Of a stretch of 64,000 bases of DNA, positions 27,034 through 36,071 are shown piece by piece. How positions within the stretch are numbered: position 1 is the first letter of the stretch; every line of letters begins with the position of its first letter. The stretch lies in contig NZ_JASMWN010000021.1 in the NCBI RefSeq assembly GCF_032595355.1, forward strand, positions 26,965-90,964, written 5' to 3'. A program made the translations under genes and the position numbers. Source of the DNA: Sedimentitalea todarodis. Lineage in GTDB: Bacteria; Pseudomonadota; Alphaproteobacteria; Rhodobacterales; Rhodobacteraceae. The notes under the pieces were generated by a model, which saw only the letters and a program-made list of their open reading frames with translations, did no database searches and was not told the origin of the DNA.

Positions 27034-27303
27034 ATGTCGCGGTTGCTGGCATGTAGCACATTCATCGCCCTAGCGATCCCAGCAACCGCCGAGACGCTGG
27101 CGATGGACTGCGTGTTGCCGTTGCGGCCGGAGCTGGCGGCCTCGCCTGCGCTCCTGAACGAGTACGGCGACGACATCAGAGCCGAGTTCAACACCTACTT
27201 CGATGAGGCACAAACCTATCTGAATTGCCTCGCCGCAGCATCAGCTTCCGCGCAGGCCGAAGTCCGTCTTGTGCTTGACGCTTACCAGGAGATGTTCCAA
27301 TGA
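27034..27303 (+). CDS. Small exported protein of unknown function
   Basis: 89 residues with a signal peptide (MSRLLACSTFIALAIPATA). The mature part contains two cysteines (MDCVLPL and YLNCLAA) and is helical and acidic. No family is recognised. The ATG at 27034 is chosen because it begins the signal peptide; 27016 is an in-frame alternative. It lies next to the virB promoter region and may belong to the conjugation region. Confidence 0.6.
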   Translation: MSRLLACSTFIALAIPATAETLAMDCVLPLRPELAASPALLNEYGDDIRAEFNTYFDEAQTYLNCLAAASASAQAEVRLVLDAYQEMFQ

Positions 27304-27388
27304 AACGACGCGCAAAATATGTCAGCAATTATGACACAATTAACATAAGTCTGATTATACGCCAACAGGTTAGCGGCGGCGCTCTGTC

Positions 27389-28042
27389 ATGAGGCGGCTT
27401 GTGTCAACTGCCGCGATCATCGCGATCGGGCTTACACCGCTTGCTGCCAAACCTGCCACCGCACAAGGCTACCAGATCGATTGTGCGATCCTCCTGTGCC
27501 TCGCAGGCGGTTGGCCTGCGTCGGTTCCCTGCGCCCGTGCGCGCGCGGAGTTCATCCGCCGGATCACGCCCTGGCCAGTCGAACCACCGCTGCAGATCTG
27601 GCGTTGTCCAATGCGTGCTGAGTTCGAGGCGCCGAACCCGGTTGAGCGCCTCTACAGGTTGGCGGGGTTCAATCCTGGTCAAGCAGTCTCCCTGCCCCGA
27701 GAGCGAGAAACGCTCCAGCTCGCCCAAGCTGTCGGGCGTGCCGCCGATATCGATGTGACGGACCCTGCTTTTGATTTCGTCCGCTCCATAGATGTCTTTC
27801 AGGTTACGGCACGTCAGAGGGAGGGCCGTGACGATTGCAACAGATATGCTTCTGTGCGGCGTGGCACGTATGATCAAGACGGCCAATTCCGGTGGCAAAA
27901 CAGCTCGATAAGTGCCCTTCCTCCAGCCTTCCGAGGGGCCGAGCGATACGGCCAGAACTGCCCCGATATCTGGGTCCGTGCTGTGTTCGTCGATTGGGAG
28001 GATTTTGAGGGCGCCTATGGCTTCGAACAAGTCAACTACTGA
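27389..28042 (+). CDS. Exported cysteine-rich protein of unknown function
   Basis: 217 residues with a signal peptide ending near PATA-QG. Several cysteines (DCAILLCLAGGWPASVPC, WRCPMRAEF, DDCNRY, GQNCPDIW) are likely to form disulphides in the periplasm. I cannot name a family. It lies between another exported protein and the solitary repC; co-location with the virB operon suggests a plasmid transfer or surface role, unproved. Confidence 0.6.
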   Translation: MRRLVSTAAIIAIGLTPLAAKPATAQGYQIDCAILLCLAGGWPASVPCARARAEFIRRITPWPVEPPLQIWRCPMRAEFEAPNPVERLYRLAGFNPGQAVSLPRERETLQLAQAVGRAADIDVTDPAFDFVRSIDVFQVTARQREGRDDCNRYASVRRGTYDQDGQFRWQNSSISALPPAFRGAERYGQNCPDIWVRAVFVDWEDFEGAYGFEQVNY

Positions 28043-28064
28043 TCTCAAACAGTCACAGGCAAAC

Positions 28065-28110
28065 GATAAAAAAGAAGAAACCCCCGCAAGGCGGCAACCA
28101 AGCGAGGGGC
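28065..28110 (-). terminator. Minus-strand terminator, possible end of an antisense RNA to the solitary repC
   Basis: Read on the minus strand, CCCCTCGC (28109-28102) can pair with GCGGGG (28086-28081), with one bulged base, and is followed by a T-rich run (TTTCTTCTTTTTT, about 28080-28067). The run lies only on the minus-strand side, so the element terminates leftward transcription. A TTGACT hexamer upstream on the same strand (about 28182) could be a -35 box, but its -10 partner is weak. By analogy with repABC, an antisense RNA regulating repC is suspected. Confidence 0.4.
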
Positions 28111-28234
28111 TCAAAGAACAACGGAATTGGCGTTCCGTCAGATCAAATCAAACTGTGATCTCGTTCTAGCAGTCCCGACAGTCAAGGCAATGAAAAAACG
28201 TGTCGCTCGCGGGGACACGGATGCCCTGTTGCAG

Positions 28235-28254
28235 CCTTGTTCCAATTCACAAGG
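28235..28254 (+). promoter_or_regulatory. Hairpin containing the repC ribosome-binding site
   Basis: CCTTGT (28235-28240) pairs with ACAAGG (28249-28254). The second arm overlaps the AAGGAC ribosome-binding site that lies 6 bases before the GTG start of repC. Folding would hide the site and reduce translation. Confidence 0.4.
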
Positions 28255-28262
28255 ACTAGACA

Positions 28263-29420
28263 GTGAACGTGATCCAAACCCATCTCACCCTGCCGGAAGG
28301 CTGGACCAAAGGTGCTGTCATGGCGCTAATTTCAGAGGTTGCCCCGCATATAGGCCTGCGCCCGGCGCGCTTGGCAGTTCTGAACTACATCATCGGGCGC
28401 ACCCGCGCATCCGACTGGACCTCTCCCCATCGTGAACCGGTGTTTTTTGGCGCGCAAGATCTCGCAGCGGTCGAACTTGGCAAGACGTCGCGCCAGTTGC
28501 GAACGGATGAGGCCGCGCTGGCCAAGCTTGGGCTGATCGTGAAACGTGTCGCGGCGAATGGGGCCCGCTATGGTCGCGCTGGCCTAGGCTTGATACTGAC
28601 TCCGCTGATCGCGCGACTGGAAGAGTTCATAGCCCTTCGCGATCGGCTCCGTGCGGAACGGAGGCATTTGCGCGCTTTGAAGGATCTTCGGTCCCTTCGT
28701 TTGCGTCACATGAAACGGTGCATCGCCGCCCTGCCCTCCTCGGCTATCAAAGATCCTGAGATCGTCAAGATTCTCGCCAGTTTCGATAAATGGCCACGCA
28801 GCGATGCTTTAAGCCGTCTCGGTCTGGAGCGGCTCAACGCCCATTTGAAGGCCAGTTCCGATCTGTGCAGCAGCCTTGATGACTGGCTTGAAAAACGTGG
28901 GCTTTCTTCCGACCAGCCAGCGGAAAACTTCCGGCCCTTTACACAAAACACCAGAGAAGAAACTCAAACTGTAAAGACGCCGCCCGCTGTGGATAACTCT
29001 GAAAGACACGCGGAAATCGCACAGAGTGAATCGCCATCATCAATTCCCTGCCCCGCGCCACCCGCTCTGACGCCAGAGAATCTATATCGCATTGCCGGCG
29101 ACGGCTTGCGCATGATGCTTGACGCGAGCAGAGATCAAAACCGACCTCTCAAAGAGCGCGACATCATCGAGGCGGCCTGGGCGTTGCTGCCGATGCTCGA
29201 CATCCATACTTCAGTTTGGCACGAGGGCCAGAGCACCTTGGGCGACCACGGGTTGGCTTTCTGCCTACTATTGGTTGATGCGCAGCGAGATCACCCGAGT
29301 TACCCTGTTCGCAATCCTGGCGGTTTGATGCGCGAACTGATCCGTCGAGCCAAGGCAGGAAGGCTGGACTTTGATGCAAGCGTTGCGGCTCTGCAAAAAC
29401 GGCGCAATGGGGTGAGGTAG
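28263..29420 (+). CDS. repC: Solitary replication initiator RepC
   Basis: 385 residues starting at GTG with a suitable AAGGAC ribosome-binding site. The N-terminal domain (LPEGWTKGAVMALISEVAPHIGLRPARLAVLNYIIGRTRASDW, then LAAVELGKTSRQLRTDEAALAKLGLI) matches the winged-helix RP-C initiator domain. A C-terminal helical domain (LRMMLDASRDQNRPLKERDIIEAAWALLPML and NPGGLMRELIRRAKAG) completes it. No repA or repB is adjacent, as in the solitary repC replicons of alphaproteobacteria. It is only distantly like the repC of the repABC cassette at the right end, so two initiators coexist. An insertion sequence sits 41 bases after its stop. Confidence 0.85.
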   Translation: MNVIQTHLTLPEGWTKGAVMALISEVAPHIGLRPARLAVLNYIIGRTRASDWTSPHREPVFFGAQDLAAVELGKTSRQLRTDEAALAKLGLIVKRVAANGARYGRAGLGLILTPLIARLEEFIALRDRLRAERRHLRALKDLRSLRLRHMKRCIAALPSSAIKDPEIVKILASFDKWPRSDALSRLGLERLNAHLKASSDLCSSLDDWLEKRGLSSDQPAENFRPFTQNTREETQTVKTPPAVDNSERHAEIAQSESPSSIPCPAPPALTPENLYRIAGDGLRMMLDASRDQNRPLKERDIIEAAWALLPMLDIHTSVWHEGQSTLGDHGLAFCLLLVDAQRDHPSYPVRNPGGLMRELIRRAKAGRLDFDASVAALQKRRNGVR

Positions 29421-29461
29421 AGTTTCCAACCCGCAACTGAACTTGCCCAAAAACGCGCTGA

Positions 29462-31000
29462 TGTTGCAACCAAGTAGAAATGTCACCCGATCTGCAAAGT
29501 AGAAATGTCACCAAAGGGCGCTGAGGGGAGCAAAGCCTGACAGGGCGGAGACCTCAATTATCGCAGCCCTGGCTGGCTTTGCGGTCTGCGATGCGCCTTT
29601 GATCGGCAAGGGTATTCCATCCGTCGTTGCGGCGCCCCGTTGGCTTGTATTTTGAACGTTGCTTGCCTGCGCGGCGTTTCTTTGGCGGGGCCTTGTCCTG
29701 TTCAGCCTTGATGTGCTCCAGCACCGCGCTCAGATGCTTGTTCTCGGTGATCGCCGCATGGGTGACGCGCTGGTCCTTGTCGAAGACGGAGTAGGGGAGC
29801 GAGATGCCCCTCCATCGAAACTCCAATCGGCCGTCGGCGAATTCGAAGGTGTCGATGTACTTGCCGGGCAACCCGCGCGTGATCTCGTTCTCTTGAAGGA
29901 TGATCCGCTGCCGATCGTAGGAGAAGGCGAGCTGCTGGCCGACATAGCGCTCGTCGCGCCAGCATAGCAAATCCGCCAGCCGATCCGGCTCAGTATTAAG
30001 GGGCCGGTGCAGATTGTCCGGGCGGCGCGGGGTCTTGGCAAACTTGGCATTGTAGCGGCCCATGAAGGCTGGAAGGAAGGCATTGGCCGCGTCCATGTCC
30101 GCGATGCCTGCCAGCCGTAGCTCCTTCACGAGCCGATCCTGCAGCGTCCGGTTGGCGCGTTCGACGCGACCCTTCGCCTGAGAGCTGTTCGCGCAGAGAA
30201 TCTCAATGTTCAGCTCGTTCAAAGCCCTGCCAAACTGGGTCATCCCGTGGCCGGACTCCGCACCTTGCTGGGCAACACGGAACACCGTGTGTTTGTCGCT
30301 GTAGAAGGCAACTGGGCGTCCATGTTCGAGCAAATATGCCTCCAGCGCGCCGAAATAGCTGAAGGTGCTCTCGGATTTAACGAACTCGAGGTGCATCAAG
30401 GCGCTGGTCGCATCATCAATGAAGACGAGCAGGGTGCAGGCAGGCCCGCGGTCCTCGAACCAGTGGTGATCCGAGCCGTCTATCTGGATCAACTCGCCGA
30501 AGCATTCCCGGCGCAATCGTGGCTGGTGGAAGGTGCGACGCTGCTTGCGTGAGAGCCAAATCCCTGCGTCCTGCATCCATTTGCGCAGCGTCTCGCGAGA
30601 CACCTTCAATCCGTGATCTTCCTGAAGCTTCTCAGCCGCGAAAGTCGGCCCGAAGTCGATGTAGTTCTCCCGGACCAGCGTCACCGCGAACTCCCGAACC
30701 GCCGGGTCGATCCGGTTGTTCGATGCACGTCCACGTGCCTTGTGCCGGATCGCGGCCGGACCGTCAGACTGAAACGTCTTCATCAGCCGTTGAACTTGCC
30801 TACGGCTCAATCCCAGAACGTTTGCCGCGGCCGTCGCCGTCATCCGGCCTTGTGACACCTGGCTCAAAACTTCGACCCGATTCAGCTCGCGCTCGCTCAT
30901 CAAAACCCATCCCATGCCCACGCTCTCTGCCTGTTCCCATCGGGGCAGAGTGTGACACTTCTACTTTGCAGATGTGGGACACTTTAACTTTGCGGCTACA
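29462..31000. mobile_element. ISNCY-type insertion sequence, intact, with target duplication
   Basis: The element begins TGTTGCAACC and ends GGCTACA. Both ends carry related inverted repeats of about 50 bases, each built of two copies of a GCAAAGTAGAAATGTCAC-like unit. The 5 bases GCTGA occur on both sides (29457-29461 and 31001-31005), a perfect target duplication. The element is 1539 bases with a single intact transposase gene on the minus strand. The intact duplication points to a simple, fairly recent insertion. Confidence 0.9.
29554..30921 (-). CDS. ISNCY-family transposase
   Basis: 455 residues. N-terminal helix-turn-helix segments (MTATAAANVLGLSRRQVQRLM) are followed by a DDE integrase core with GELIQIDGSDHHWFED, then VAFYSDKHTVFR and QAKGRVERANRTLQDRL carrying the second D and final E. 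The basic C-terminal tail is rich in lysine. The initiator could be the ATG at 30921 or the in-frame ATG at 30900 (MSERELNRVEVL). The gene fills its insertion sequence. Confidence 0.9.
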   Translation of the reverse strand: MGMGWVLMSERELNRVEVLSQVSQGRMTATAAANVLGLSRRQVQRLMKTFQSDGPAAIRHKARGRASNNRIDPAVREFAVTLVRENYIDFGPTFAAEKLQEDHGLKVSRETLRKWMQDAGIWLSRKQRRTFHQPRLRRECFGELIQIDGSDHHWFEDRGPACTLLVFIDDATSALMHLEFVKSESTFSYFGALEAYLLEHGRPVAFYSDKHTVFRVAQQGAESGHGMTQFGRALNELNIEILCANSSQAKGRVERANRTLQDRLVKELRLAGIADMDAANAFLPAFMGRYNAKFAKTPRRPDNLHRPLNTEPDRLADLLCWRDERYVGQQLAFSYDRQRIILQENEITRGLPGKYIDTFEFADGRLEFRWRGISLPYSVFDKDQRVTHAAITENKHLSAVLEHIKAEQDKAPPKKRRAGKQRSKYKPTGRRNDGWNTLADQRRIADRKASQGCDN

Positions 31001-31144
31001 GCTGAAAATCTGGTAATGAAGTTTATGTTAAATGTATCGTTCGACGCTAGATGCCTTGAAAGTTTTCGCAATTCCTTTCGCGAGGCGAACCGTTGCCGGC
31101 AAAAATCCGCCCTGGTTTGATCCCATCACTCACCACGTTTTAGG

Positions 31145-31962
31145 GGGACTGTTGCATTAACCAAGCCATTTTGCCACGATTCTACTTTTGAGGTCGATCA
31201 TGCCGCGTAGTTCCCCTTTCAAGCACCATCGCTTTCCGCGTGAAATCATCCTCTGTGCAGTGCGGTGGTATCTGCGCTACCCTCTTTCCTATCAGGACGT
31301 GGTGGATCTGCTCTTAGAGCGCGGGATCAGTGTTGATCGGTCCACCGTGTATCGCTGGGTGATCAAGTTTGGCCCGGAGATCACCAAACGAACGGAGAAG
31401 CAGCTGCGCCGAGCAAGTGTCGATTGGCACGTAGATGAGACCTACATCCGCGTTGGCGGCAAGTGGCGTTACTTGTGGCGGGCCGTTGATGCCAACGGCC
31501 AGATGATCGACTTTCGCCTGACTGCCCGGCGGGATGCAAAGGCAGCAAAGGCTTTTCTGAACAAAGCGATCGAACGCGTAAAGCTACATCGGCCGGTCAC
31601 CATTATCACCGACAAAGCACAAAGCTATCGACGCGTCATCCGCGAGATCAATCACCGCTACGACCCGCATTTCGACTGCATTCGGCACATCGACAAGAAG
31701 TGGCGCAACAACCGCATCGAGAGCGATCATGCCGCCATGAAACGGCTCCTTGGATACCGTCAGAGTTTTCGGTCGCTACGATCAGCCAAAGCAACCCTGA
31801 GCGGGATCGAGACAATGCGCTCGATCAAGCGCGGCCACATCCATCACAAGCAACCAGGCGTCAGAGGCGAGATCCAGTTCATTGAAGGCCTGTTCAAGGC
31901 CGCTTGAGTAACGCACAGCATCCGCAACCATCCGGGCTGGGAAAAACTAATGCAACAGTCCC
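31145..31962. mobile_element. IS6-family insertion sequence without target duplication
   Basis: Perfect 15-base terminal inverted repeats GGGACTGTTGCATTA (31145-31159) and its complement (31948-31962) bound an 818-base element with one transposase. The 8-base flanks differ (GTTTTAGG left, GTGAATAC right). IS6 elements move by cointegrate formation with 8-base duplications. Unlike flanks therefore suggest recombination between two copies, that is, a replicon or island junction at this site. Confidence 0.88.
31200..31907 (+). CDS. IS6-family transposase
   Basis: 235 residues starting MPRSSPFKHHRFPREIILCAVRWYLRYPLSYQDV, diagnostic of IS6/IS26 transposases. The DDE residues are in WHVDETYIRV, TIITDKAQSY and NNRIESDHAAMKR. 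It appears complete and likely active. Confidence 0.93.
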   Translation: MPRSSPFKHHRFPREIILCAVRWYLRYPLSYQDVVDLLLERGISVDRSTVYRWVIKFGPEITKRTEKQLRRASVDWHVDETYIRVGGKWRYLWRAVDANGQMIDFRLTARRDAKAAKAFLNKAIERVKLHRPVTIITDKAQSYRRVIREINHRYDPHFDCIRHIDKKWRNNRIESDHAAMKRLLGYRQSFRSLRSAKATLSGIETMRSIKRGHIHHKQPGVRGEIQFIEGLFKAA

Positions 31963-32402
31963 GTGAATACCTCGATCAAGCGGACTTTCTGTTTTCGAAC
32001 GTTCTGCGCCCTCTGAACTGGATCGGATACCTTGTGTTGATCTCTGAGACCGGTCAACGCTTCGACAATGCCTATTGGAAAACACCGCTTTGGCGTGCCT
32101 GTTTCAACCTTGGAATGGCTGGCATAATGAAATGCCATCACGTCCATGATTGCGGGCAAGCATGTGGTTTGTTGCGCATAGCGCGGAAACCCAAGGGCAG
32201 GCGTTCGCGAACGGGCGGTTCGTGACCTCACGTCCTGGTGGTTCGATTGACGTCGACACCCGCTTGACGGCCCGCTAAGGCGTTAGCGGGTACACGGATC
32301 ACACGAGTTGACGCCGAAACGCGCCAGACCGGTGAATTTGGTTGCGCGCAAATCGCATTGGGCGGACGCAAGCATCCCGTCAACAGGACAAGGGCAATAG
32401 AG
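31963..32402. other. Non-coding stretch right of the IS6 element
   Basis: An open frame (31950-32225, plus) begins inside the IS inverted repeat and reads into a sequence without recognisable domain (DFLFSNVLRPLNWIGYLVLI). It may be a remnant cut by the IS or chance. A possible promoter for the patatin gene should lie in 32230-32400, but I see no clear boxes. Confidence 0.4.
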
Positions 32403-33452
32403 GTGGCAAAAGCAGCGGACAAACCGGTCGCGGTCGATCTCGCCCTCCAGGGTGGTGGCGCCCACGGTGCATTTACCTGGGGCGTGCTGGAACGGCTGCT
32501 CGATGAAGACTGCATCAACATCGCCGGTATCAGCGGCGCCAGCGCGGGTGCCATGAACGCGGTTGTCCTGGCCCATGGACTGTCGGTTGGCGGGCGCGAT
32601 GGCGCAAGGCGGGCGCTGTGGGCGTTCTGGAAATCGGTCAGCCGCGCCGCCGGCGGTGGCGCGTTTCCGCTTCAGGCATTCCAGAACCTGTTTGCCCCGT
32701 GGCTGCCGAAGCCCCCGGTCCTGCCTTTTCTCGGTGCCGGACAGACCGCACTGTCACCCTACCAGTTCAACCCGCTGAACTACAATCCGCTGCACCGCGT
32801 GATCCAGGACCAGATTGACTTTGAAGCGCTGCGTGATCCCGAAGCGCCGCGGCTTTTCGTTTCGGCCACCGATGTGCGCACGGGCAGGCTGCGGCTCTTT
32901 CGCAACGCCGATCTGACGGTCGATGCGCTGATGGCCTCGGCCTGTCTGCCGATGCTGTTCCAGGCCGTCGAGATCGGCGAAGACGCTTATTGGGACGGCG
33001 GATATGTGGCCAATCCGCCGGTCCTGCCGCTGATCGAGGAAAGCCCGGCTGAGGATCTTATCCTTATCACGGTCAACCCGTCGCAGCGCGATGAGGTGCC
33101 ACGTCTGCCGCAGGACATCCTCGCGCGGCTGAATGAGATCACCTTCAACACGAACCTCGTCAGTCAGATGCGCTCGGTCGCGATCCTGAAGCATCAGCTG
33201 GAAACCGACCGGACGCCCCCCAACCGTTACAGCCAGGCCCTGTTCCGGCAGGTCGAAAAGCTGCGCGCGCACCGAATCCACGACGATGCCGTGATGGCCG
33301 ACAAGGGATCTCATAGCAAGATGAACGCCGAGTGGCGGTTCCTGATCCGGCTGCACGGCATCGGTTACCGGGCTGCCGACACATGGCTGGCCGAACACCG
33401 GAGCGATCTCGGCCGCCGGGCCACGCTCGACATCGCCGCGACCTATTGCTGA
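32403..33452 (+). CDS. Patatin-like phospholipase/esterase
   Basis: About 349 residues from the GTG at 32403 (VAKAADKPVAVDLALQGGGAHGAF); a TTG at 32358 is less likely. The oxyanion-hole motif GGGAHG, the nucleophile elbow GISGASAGAMN, and the catalytic aspartate in YWDGGYVANP are all present, so the Ser-Asp dyad is intact. In Rhodobacteraceae such proteins commonly neighbour hydroxybutyrate genes, which suggests lipid or polyhydroxyalkanoate turnover; this is inference. A GntP-family permease follows after 11 bases. Confidence 0.85.
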   Translation: MAKAADKPVAVDLALQGGGAHGAFTWGVLERLLDEDCINIAGISGASAGAMNAVVLAHGLSVGGRDGARRALWAFWKSVSRAAGGGAFPLQAFQNLFAPWLPKPPVLPFLGAGQTALSPYQFNPLNYNPLHRVIQDQIDFEALRDPEAPRLFVSATDVRTGRLRLFRNADLTVDALMASACLPMLFQAVEIGEDAYWDGGYVANPPVLPLIEESPAEDLILITVNPSQRDEVPRLPQDILARLNEITFNTNLVSQMRSVAILKHQLETDRTPPNRYSQALFRQVEKLRAHRIHDDAVMADKGSHSKMNAEWRFLIRLHGIGYRAADTWLAEHRSDLGRRATLDIAATYC

Positions 33453-33463
33453 AAGGACTTCCC

Positions 33464-34924
33464 ATGCTGGACATATTGGGTACTGCCCTGTCCCTTGGCC
33501 TGCTCATCTATCTCGCTTACCGGGGGATGAGCGTGCTGATCCTCGCACCTGTGCTGGCACTTCTTGCAGCGGCGTTCGCCGGTGCGCCGCTACTGGCGAC
33601 GTTCACGCAGATCTTCATGAAGGCCGCGGGCAATTTCATCGTGCTCCTGTTTCCGCTGTTCCTGCTGGGCGCGGTCTTTGGCAAGATGATGGAGGCCTCG
33701 GGATCGGCTGCCGCCATCGCGCACCGTACGACCGAATGGCTTGGGCAACGCCGCGCGGTGCTGGCCATCGTGCTGGCCTGCGCGCTGTTGACCTATGGCG
33801 GCGTGTCGCTTTTCGTCGTGGCCTTTGCCGTCTTTCCGATCGCTTTGGCGCTGTTTCGTGAGGCCGGCGTGCCCAAAAGGCTGATTCCGGCCACCATCGC
33901 GCTTGGTGCCTTCACCTTCACCATGACCGCCCTGCCCGGCACGCCGGCGATCCAGAACGTCATTCCGATGCCGTTCTTCGGCACCACGCCCTTTGCCGCA
34001 CCGGGGATCGGCATCATTGCCGGGGTGGTGATGCTGGGCACCGGTCTGCTCTGGCTGGGCTGGCGCGAGGCGCGCGCGCGGGCGGCGGGCGAGGGGTTCC
34101 TGGCCGCCGAAGAACCCGAGGCAACAGGGCCTGTGCGCCAAGCGATTCGGGAACGTGCCCATGGCGAGGGGTTCGACACCGCCGAACTGCCACCACTGAC
34201 TGCCCCCCAGGCCACTGACCGGCCCGGATTTGCAGTGGCGATCCTGCCGGTGATCCTGGTCGTCGTGCTGAACTTCGCGTTTCTCAAACTTGTCATCCCG
34301 GCGCTCGATACCGCCTACCTGGCCGAGCCACCCTACGGGCCCGCAACGCTGGGCTCGGTCAAGGGGATGTGGGCGATCATCGCTGCGCTGACGGCCTCGA
34401 TCCTGGCAGTCTGGGCGCTGAACGCGCGGCGCCTGATGACCCCCGGCAAGACGCTGTCGGACGGGGCCAATGCCTCGGTCGTCCCGATCTTCAACACCGC
34501 GGCCCTGGTGGGGTTTGGCGCGGTAATCGCCGCCCTGCCCGCCTTTGCCGTGATCCGGGACGCAATCCTTGGCGTTGCACCTGGCAACCCCCTGATCTCG
34601 CTTGCGATTTCGGTCAACGTTCTGGCCGGCATCACTGGTTCTGCCTCTGGCGGAATGGGCATCGCGCTGCAGACGCTGGGCGATACTTATCTGGAAATGG
34701 GGGCAGCCGCGGGTATCTCGCCGGAATTGCTGCACCGGGTAACGACAATCGCGACCGGCGGGCTGGATGCGTTGCCGCATAACGGCGCGGTGATCTCGCT
34801 GCTGACGATCTGCGGGTTGAGCCACCGCGAGTCCTATGCCGACATCTTTGTGGTTGCGGTGCTGGGACCTATCCTCGCACTCGTCGTCGCGATCCTGCTC
34901 GGGACCGTCCTGGGCACGTTCTAG
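33464..34924 (+). CDS. GntP-family carboxylate permease
   Basis: 486 residues with about a dozen membrane segments. The family signatures include FPLFLLGAVFGKMMEASGSA, GVSLFVVAFAVFPIALALFREA, ALPGTPAIQNVIPMPFFGTT and ITGSASGGMGIALQTLG, all typical of GntP/gluconate-type proton symporters. An AAGGA ribosome-binding site sits after the patatin stop, so both are one unit. Substrate cannot be read from the sequence; 3-hydroxybutyrate or a sugar acid is plausible. Confidence 0.85.
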   Translation: MLDILGTALSLGLLIYLAYRGMSVLILAPVLALLAAAFAGAPLLATFTQIFMKAAGNFIVLLFPLFLLGAVFGKMMEASGSAAAIAHRTTEWLGQRRAVLAIVLACALLTYGGVSLFVVAFAVFPIALALFREAGVPKRLIPATIALGAFTFTMTALPGTPAIQNVIPMPFFGTTPFAAPGIGIIAGVVMLGTGLLWLGWREARARAAGEGFLAAEEPEATGPVRQAIRERAHGEGFDTAELPPLTAPQATDRPGFAVAILPVILVVVLNFAFLKLVIPALDTAYLAEPPYGPATLGSVKGMWAIIAALTASILAVWALNARRLMTPGKTLSDGANASVVPIFNTAALVGFGAVIAALPAFAVIRDAILGVAPGNPLISLAISVNVLAGITGSASGGMGIALQTLGDTYLEMGAAAGISPELLHRVTTIATGGLDALPHNGAVISLLTICGLSHRESYADIFVVAVLGPILALVVAILLGTVLGTF

Positions 34925-35284
34925 CAACCGGGTCTGTTCGCGGGGCTGAATCTGTCACGGCTTGCCGGTTGTGATGATCGCGACGAAGCCTTCAATGGCA
35001 GGGCAGACGACATTCTTTTCCCTTAATGGCGAGCTTCCGGGACTATTGCGCCTATGCATCTCGCACGCCGTTACGCATATGATCAACCGCAGCAAGCAGA
35101 CGCGACCCCTTCTCGAAGGCGCACAGCAGAGCAGTCTCAGGAGCCATGTCGGCCCGGAACAATTTCGCAGATTTTTCAATAGTTCAAGGGTTTGACCATG
35201 GATGATCATTTCTGTAACGAAGGGGAGCGTGGTGCATCGCAGTCTTGTCACCTTGGGAAATCAAAAAAGAGAACGCTTGAGAAC
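34925..35284. other. Non-coding gap before the Mrp-like operon
   Basis: 360 bases with no convincing gene. CAACCGG (34924-34930) and CCGGTTG (34961-34967) form a distant inverted repeat. The region must contain the promoter for the eight-gene antiporter operon, but I assign no boxes. Confidence 0.4.
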
Positions 35285-35797
35285 ATGAAAACCCTTGCGA
35301 CAACATCGCGCCTCGTCGCGTTCTCTGCCTTCTGGCTGGCACTGACGGGGGCGGCGGTGGATGCGCTCTACCACGGGCTGCCGGTGGTTCTTCTGGCAAC
35401 CTGGATCAGCCTTGTGCTGTACCCCGCGGGGCGACCGGGGATTCGCCTGTGGTGGGCAGTCCCCTACGTGCCCCACCTTCTGCTCCGCGGCTTCTGGGGC
35501 GGTCTGGATGTCGCGCGGAGGGTCCTTGACCCGCGTCTGCCCGTTCGGCCCGATTGGCGCCGGGTGCCGCTCTTGACGAATATCGCCGAGGTAAATGCCG
35601 TTCTCGGCGGGGTCGTCAGCGTTCTGCCTGGCTCATTGGCCGCGGGGACCCGCAGCGGTGCGCTGGAGGTTCACGTGGTTGACACCGAGGATTTCGACAG
35701 GCGCAGCCTGGAGGCGGAGGAACGCCGCGTGCTGCGCCTGTTCGGTGTCCCGGTCCCCGCCCATGAGAGTACGGAAGGCCGCCATGGAAGCAGTTGA
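35285..35797 (+). CDS. mrpE: Mrp-like antiporter subunit E
   Basis: 170 residues. Two N-terminal membrane segments (VAFSAFWLALTGA and GLPVVLLATWISLVLYP) precede PYVPHLLLRGFWGGLDVARRVLDPRLPVRPDWRRVPL and NAVLGGVVSVLPGSLA, the MnhE/MrpE pattern. It is a membrane scaffold subunit of the cation/proton antiporter complex. It overlaps mrpF by 14 bases and heads the operon. Confidence 0.88.
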   Translation: MKTLATTSRLVAFSAFWLALTGAAVDALYHGLPVVLLATWISLVLYPAGRPGIRLWWAVPYVPHLLLRGFWGGLDVARRVLDPRLPVRPDWRRVPLLTNIAEVNAVLGGVVSVLPGSLAAGTRSGALEVHVVDTEDFDRRSLEAEERRVLRLFGVPVPAHESTEGRHGSS

Positions 35798-36071
35798 CCA
35801 TTTCATGATCGCCGCCGTCCTGTTGCTGCTCACGCTGGCGTTGGCCCTTTTTCGCGCCTGGTTCGGACCGCGGGCGGTCGACCACGTCATGGCTGCGCAG
35901 CTGGTCGCAACCAGCGGTGTCGGCGTGGCGCTCACGCTGGGCGCGGCAAAGGGCGACGCCTCGATGCTGGACGCAGCCCTGGTGGCTACGGTGCTTGCTT
36001 CGGTGGCAATTCTCGCCTTCGTGCGCAATGGCCGCAGCGATGGCGAAAGGCCGGAAGACAAAGAGCCATGA
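35784..36071 (+). CDS. mrpF: Mrp-like antiporter subunit F
   Basis: 95 residues with three membrane segments. FRAWFGPRAVDHVMAAQLVATSGVGVALTL and SMLDAALVATVLASVAILAFVR are typical of MrpF/MnhF (RxxxGPxxxDR region). It overlaps mrpE and overlaps mrpG by 4 bases, so the three are coupled. Confidence 0.88.
   Translation: MEAVDHFMIAAVLLLLTLALALFRAWFGPRAVDHVMAAQLVATSGVGVALTLGAAKGDASMLDAALVATVLASVAILAFVRNGRSDGERPEDKEP

Noticed and set aside
26946..27194. Minus-strand 82-codon frame opposite the small exported protein
   Set aside because: The plus-strand frame has a clean signal peptide; the minus frame has none and ends in the AT-rich dyad.
31950..32225. Open frame starting inside the IS6 right end
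   Set aside because: No domain, no ribosome-binding site of its own; may be a remnant but cannot be supported as a gene.
33590..34927. Minus-strand open frame of 445 codons opposite the GntP permease
   Set aside because: Rich in Arg, Gln, His and Asp, as expected from the antisense of a membrane protein; no recognisable domain.
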